A stretch of 7,126 bases of DNA. It comes from an uncultured Collinsella sp. (GTDB lineage Bacteria > Actinomycetota > Coriobacteriia > Coriobacteriales > Coriobacteriaceae). Positions 5,617 through 7,126 of the stretch are shown one piece after another. Positions within the stretch are counted from its first letter, which is position 1, and each line of letters starts with the position of its first letter. Made by a program: the position numbers and the translations under genes. The DNA lies in contig URNI01000098.1 of the NCBI GenBank assembly GCA_900549135.1, positions 1-7,126 of the forward strand, in the 5' to 3' direction. Under the pieces are notes generated by a model, which worked only from the letters and a program-made list of their open reading frames with translations, searched no databases and was not told the DNA's origin.

Positions 5617-6267
5617 ATGATCAAGGCTGTTATTTTTGACATGGATGGAACGCTGGTCGATACCGAGCGTTTGGGGATTAAGGCCTGGAAGGCAGGCGCC
5701 GCTGAGCTGGGGCTCGCGATTGATGATGCGCTGATCCATCAGTTTATCGGTCGGACGCTACCCGATGTCATGGACATCCTCGATAAGCATTATGGCAGCC
5801 ACGAGACCGCCGAGGCGATCTATGTCCGCCACAAGGAGATTCGCGACGAGATGGTCAAGACCGAGCTGGAGCTTAAGGCCGGTGCTGCCGAGTGCATAGA
5901 CGAGCTGTTGGCTGCGGACTATCACGTAGGCCTTGCAACGTCATCGCGCCATGTTACGGCCGAGCGCAACCTTAAAGCATTCGGTCTCTTTGACAAGTTT
6001 GAGACCGTGACCTGCGGCGAGGACGTTGTGCACGGCAAGCCCGATCCCGAGATGTATCTGCTCGCCTGCGAGCGCGCGGGCTTTACTCCCGAGGAATGTG
6101 CCGTGGTCGAGGATTCGCGCAACGGCTGCGTCTCGGGCATTACGGCCGGATGCCACGTCTTTGCCGTTCCTGATATCGTGCCGCTGCCGCAGGACGTGGT
6201 GGATGGCTGCGAGGCCGTGCTCGACACGTTGTTCGATCTGACGGCGGCGGTCAAGGCCGTGCGCTAG
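5617..6267 (+). CDS. HAD-superfamily phosphatase (subfamily IA, beta-phosphoglucomutase/GPH-like)
   Basis: A 216-aa cytoplasmic hydrolase with all four HAD motifs: motif I FDMDGTL with nucleophile Asp8 and acid/base Asp10; motif II at LATSSR with Thr108; motif III Lys141 in GKPDP; motif IV VVEDS with Glu165 and Asp166. Residues about 15-88 form a helical C1 cap between motifs I and II, as in beta-phosphoglucomutase and phosphoglycolate phosphatase, so a small phosphorylated metabolite is likely. The exact substrate cannot be read from the sequence. ATG 5617 is the natural HAD start (MIKAVIFDMDG); the RBS is weak, with GGGGG at 5606-5610 as the only candidate. The frame stays open upstream to 5530 but that stretch contains the operator-like repeat. 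The gene is divergent from larE and convergent with the LacI-type gene. Confidence 0.9.
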   Translation: MIKAVIFDMDGTLVDTERLGIKAWKAGAAELGLAIDDALIHQFIGRTLPDVMDILDKHYGSHETAEAIYVRHKEIRDEMVKTELELKAGAAECIDELLAADYHVGLATSSRHVTAERNLKAFGLFDKFETVTCGEDVVHGKPDPEMYLLACERAGFTPEECAVVEDSRNGCVSGITAGCHVFAVPDIVPLPQDVVDGCEAVLDTLFDLTAAVKAVR

Positions 6268-6269
6268 AA

Positions 6270-6304
6270 AATTGCGGCGTTGAAACGAGCAATTGGCCCC
6301 TTTT
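6270..6304 (+). terminator. Weak hairpin terminator after the HAD gene
   Basis: AATTGC (6270-6275) pairs with GCAATT (6289-6294); inside it CGT and ACG can pair around a TGAA loop. TTTT (6301-6304) follows only after GGCCCC, so the fit to a classical terminator is imperfect. It lies between convergent genes, where a terminator is expected. Confidence 0.4.
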
Positions 6305-6338
6305 GCTTAAGCGGCGACACAGCATACTTACGGGCGTG

Positions 6339-7126
6339 CTATAGATACGCACCGAGGTTGATGGCCGTGGCGTCGGTCTGGGTGCTCGCCTGGGTACTGG
6401 CGCGCTCCAAGAGGAACGGCCGCACGAGTTCCTGACGGTTGATGTCCTCGGCGGCTGTGACCTCGGTGACGGTGCGTGCGGCGGTGCCGATACGGACGCG
6501 TTTGGTCTTGGCGGCGGGCTTGTTCTCGATTTGCTCCATGAGCAGCTGGACACCCTTGCGGCCAATCTCGTAGCCCGGGGGTGCTACGGTGGTGAGCGGT
6601 ACCGCGCCGCTCCATGCGAGTGGGTTGCCGTCGCAGCCGGCCACGCGAACCTGCTCGGGGACGGGGGTGCCTTTGTCGGTCAACGCCGAGATAACGCCCG
6701 AGGCCAATACATCGGTAAGGCCGATGACAAAATCGGGACGCTCGTCGGCAGGGCGCTCGGCAATCTGAGCGCCGATGCCGTAACCGTCGGCAGCGGTATT
6801 CCATTCTCCGGCGTCAATGACCTCAATTTTGATATCGGGGTGCAGGGCGAGGGCCTTGTGAATGCCAAGCACGCGCAGAGTGAGCTGCATGAATGCCGCT
6901 CTGCCCACAACGGTGATATGGTGTGCGCCGCGGGCAATGGCGAGCTCGGCGATAATGCGTCCCTGTGCCTCGTTGTCGGCGGCCACGTAGTAACCTGGCT
7001 CGGAACAGTGGATGTCCAGATGGACGATCGGCACGGACATCTTGGTCATATTGGGGTGCCAGTCGGGGGACGCCATGGGCTGAACCATGACGCCGGACAT
7101 CTGGGTGCCCATAAAGTAGCGCAGGT
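6339..7126 (-). CDS. LacI-family transcriptional regulator, ligand-binding part (partial, 5' end outside the window)
   Basis: 261 residues are visible, open to the right edge and ending in TAG at 6339-6341. They form most of a periplasmic-binding-protein-like sensor domain: a VAADN stretch at visible residues 47-51, RGAHHITVVG at 65-74, PDFVIGLTDVLASGVISAL at 130-148, and VRVAGCDGNPLAWSGAVPLTTV from 159. The last two match the LacI/GalR pattern in which an effector pocket, usually for a sugar or nucleoside, controls DNA binding. The helix-turn-helix should lie just beyond the window, so DNA binding is inferred. A free sugar-binding protein is less likely because the GCDGNPLA and PLTTV motifs are regulator-like. 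After the domain there is an unusual tail of about 20 residues rich in Thr, Ala and Gln. The gene converges on the HAD phosphatase; its targets may lie to the right. Confidence 0.82.
   Translation of the reverse strand, partial: LRYFMGTQMSGVMVQPMASPDWHPNMTKMSVPIVHLDIHCSEPGYYVAADNEAQGRIIAELAIARGAHHITVVGRAAFMQLTLRVLGIHKALALHPDIKIEVIDAGEWNTAADGYGIGAQIAERPADERPDFVIGLTDVLASGVISALTDKGTPVPEQVRVAGCDGNPLAWSGAVPLTTVAPPGYEIGRKGVQLLMEQIENKPAAKTKRVRIGTAARTVTEVTAAEDINRQELVRPFLLERASTQASTQTDATAINLGAYL

Overview
The window looks like chromosome from a high-GC, Gram-positive gut actinobacterium of the class Coriobacteriia, most likely Collinsella or a close relative. This is inferred from base composition, codon choice, strong Shine-Dalgarno sites and the gene set (type-2 EF-G paralogue, Coriobacteria-style amino-acid ABC ATPase, LarE). 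No 16S gene or other taxonomic marker is present, so the assignment is provisional.

Layout from left to right. (1) Bases 1-883, + strand: the last residues of an ABC permease, then the ATPase of the same probable polar amino-acid importer, closed by a strong hairpin terminator (917-957). (2) Bases 958-1193: a leader with small hairpins and a clear RBS, then 1194-3269, + strand: a full-length EF-G-like translation factor whose G3 and G4 GTP-binding motifs are unusual, closed by a terminator (3305-3338). (3) Bases 3398-4363, - strand: an exported or membrane-anchored DNA/RNA non-specific endonuclease of the streptococcal DNase type, convergent with the EF-G gene. (4) Bases 4565-5443, - strand: a LarE-type sulfur transferase with three candidate cluster cysteines; a perfect 12-bp inverted repeat overlaps its stop codon. 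(5) Bases 5444-5616: a divergent control region with an AT-rich 17-bp inverted repeat that looks like a repressor operator. (6) Bases 5617-6267, + strand: a HAD-superfamily phosphatase. (7) Bases 6339-7126, - strand: the ligand-binding part of a LacI-type regulator, running off the right edge.

The genes do not form one pathway. The permease and ATPase work together. LarE and the HAD phosphatase share a divergent promoter region and may be co-regulated. The LacI-type protein could act on a locus beyond the right edge. The other genes appear to be single transcription units. I found no CRISPR array, tRNA, rRNA, transposase or phage gene, and no clear undescribed multi-gene system. The best leads are the degenerate GTPase motifs of the EF-G paralogue, the 17-bp operator-like palindrome, the cluster-type LarE without larB or larC in view, and two related GGGAC-containing elements in opposite orientation on either side of the nuclease gene.
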